Shown one piece after another: positions 63,594 to 64,000 of a DNA stretch of 64,000 bases. Position numbers and translations under genes: made by a program. This DNA comes from JBGOTP01 sp963717075 (GTDB lineage Bacteria > Acidobacteriota > Vicinamibacteria > Vicinamibacterales > CAVVIG01): positions 1 through 64,000 of the forward strand of contig CAVQVI010000002.1 in the NCBI GenBank assembly GCA_963717075.1, in the 5' to 3' direction. The notes under the pieces were generated by a model, which was not told the origin of the DNA, did not search any database, and worked only from the letters and a program-made list of their open reading frames with translations. How positions within the stretch are numbered: position 1 is the stretch's first letter; every line of letters starts with the position of its first letter.

Positions 63594-63791
63594 GTGATCC
63601 CTCCGAGGCCATGCCGCTTCTAGCACGGCGGCTTCTAGCAAGACCGGGCGGACTCCTCCCCCCAACGAAGCCAGCCAACTCAGGCTTGGATCGGTCGAAG
63701 TCCTACCAGGCTGACTATTGCCGGCTACCGCAATCGAAGCGATGATTCAAATATTGCGGTTGATGCTGGCCTTCGCCGCTCAGGGTTCACG

Positions 63792-64000
63792 ATGCTCCAC
63801 AAAGTGGTTATCTTCTATTTCCTCGCCTTCGTCTTCACCATCATCTTGGCGGGAATTCAGGAAGGTGCTTCAATCTCACCCGAGGCAGTCATCCTGCCTC
63901 AATGGGGCAGTGGCCTCGCAGCCCTTGTCATGCTTGTCATCTTCCGCGGAGATCGCCATCGGTTCTCGGTCGTCGACCGGAGCATTCCTCTATCTCGGTA
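63792..64000 (+). CDS. membrane protein, possibly CPBP-family protease, partial
   Basis: Open to the window end (69 residues): MLHKVVIFYFLAFVFTIILA, GIQEGASISPEAVILPQWGS, GLAALVMLVIFRGDRHRFSV. Two transmembrane segments with an intervening loop, like the start of CPBP intramembrane proteases; the defining EExxxR motif would lie beyond the window. Confidence 0.5.
   Translation, partial: MLHKVVIFYFLAFVFTIILAGIQEGASISPEAVILPQWGSGLAALVMLVIFRGDRHRFSVVDRSIPLSR

Overview
The window looks like a high-GC, soil-type Acidobacteriota chromosome, probably class Vicinamibacteria. That is an inference from gene families: DUF6152 with WGDPDLQG-type secreted proteins, DUF1501/DUF1800, DUF1552 with a DUF1592-type cytochrome protein, PQQ dehydrogenase with cytochrome c, ankyrin proteins and TonB receptors. 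No rRNA or other taxonomic marker is present.

The dominant structure is accretion of mobile islands at a tRNA-Asn(GUU) gene. The same 45-base 3' half of that tRNA (anticodon loop to CCA end) occurs five times, same orientation and identical, at 5071, 17076, 47990, 53931 and 58685. No 5' half is present, so the intact tRNA must lie outside the window, probably to the left. Four copies are preceded at a fixed 82-84 bp by a helically phased pair of TGAACAAT repeats, the second by phased CRGCAAC repeats; both look like integrase arm-type sites. Tyrosine-integrase 3' ends remain right of copies 1 and 2, both cut by the same kind of IS. Toxin-antitoxin (TA) modules sit just inside the right end of most islands: vapBC at 16.1-16.7 kb, vapBC at 47.2-47.9 kb, a RelE/HigB-HigA type pair at 53.0-53.7 kb, phd-vapC at 57.8-58.5 kb, and an RHH pair at 8.6-9.1 kb beside an att site that has lost its core. 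More TA or TA-like pairs lie at 17.6-18.2, 29.3-29.8 and 33.3-34.0 kb.

Layout. 0-5 kb: IS relics, a methyltransferase, an Hsp20-like gene, att1. 5-17 kb: glutathione peroxidase, a PNPOx-like protein, four secreted Vicinamibacteria-type proteins, a rearranged NHL gene, a frameshifted PQQ-propeller, vapBC, att2. 17-48 kb: vapBC, SEC-C and winged-helix proteins, HAD dehalogenase, DUF1501/DUF1800 pair, an intact IS, beta-propeller, DUF4160/DUF2442, PEGA and NTF2 proteins, Phd/PIN pair, a badly frameshifted ankyrin/DUF1552/DUF1592 block, a cytochrome c-PQQ dehydrogenase operon, a Cu-monooxygenase-like operon, vapBC, att3. 48-54 kb: methyltransferase, TetR, a DUF6223-ECF41 sigma-VOC cluster, a tRNA-Arg relic, an SDR relic, HigBA, att4. 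54-58.7 kb: nucleoside-transporter relic, metallophosphoesterase, dienelactone hydrolase, phd-vapC, att5. 58.7-64 kb: TonB receptor with a small Cys-rich secreted protein, an SDR/MerR chimera with an NTF2-like protein, an MDR oxidoreductase, and a membrane protein running off the end.

Many genes carry single-base frameshifts, concentrated at 34.6-40.1 kb. Some lie in homopolymers and may be sequencing or assembly errors; others sit among true IS-driven decay.
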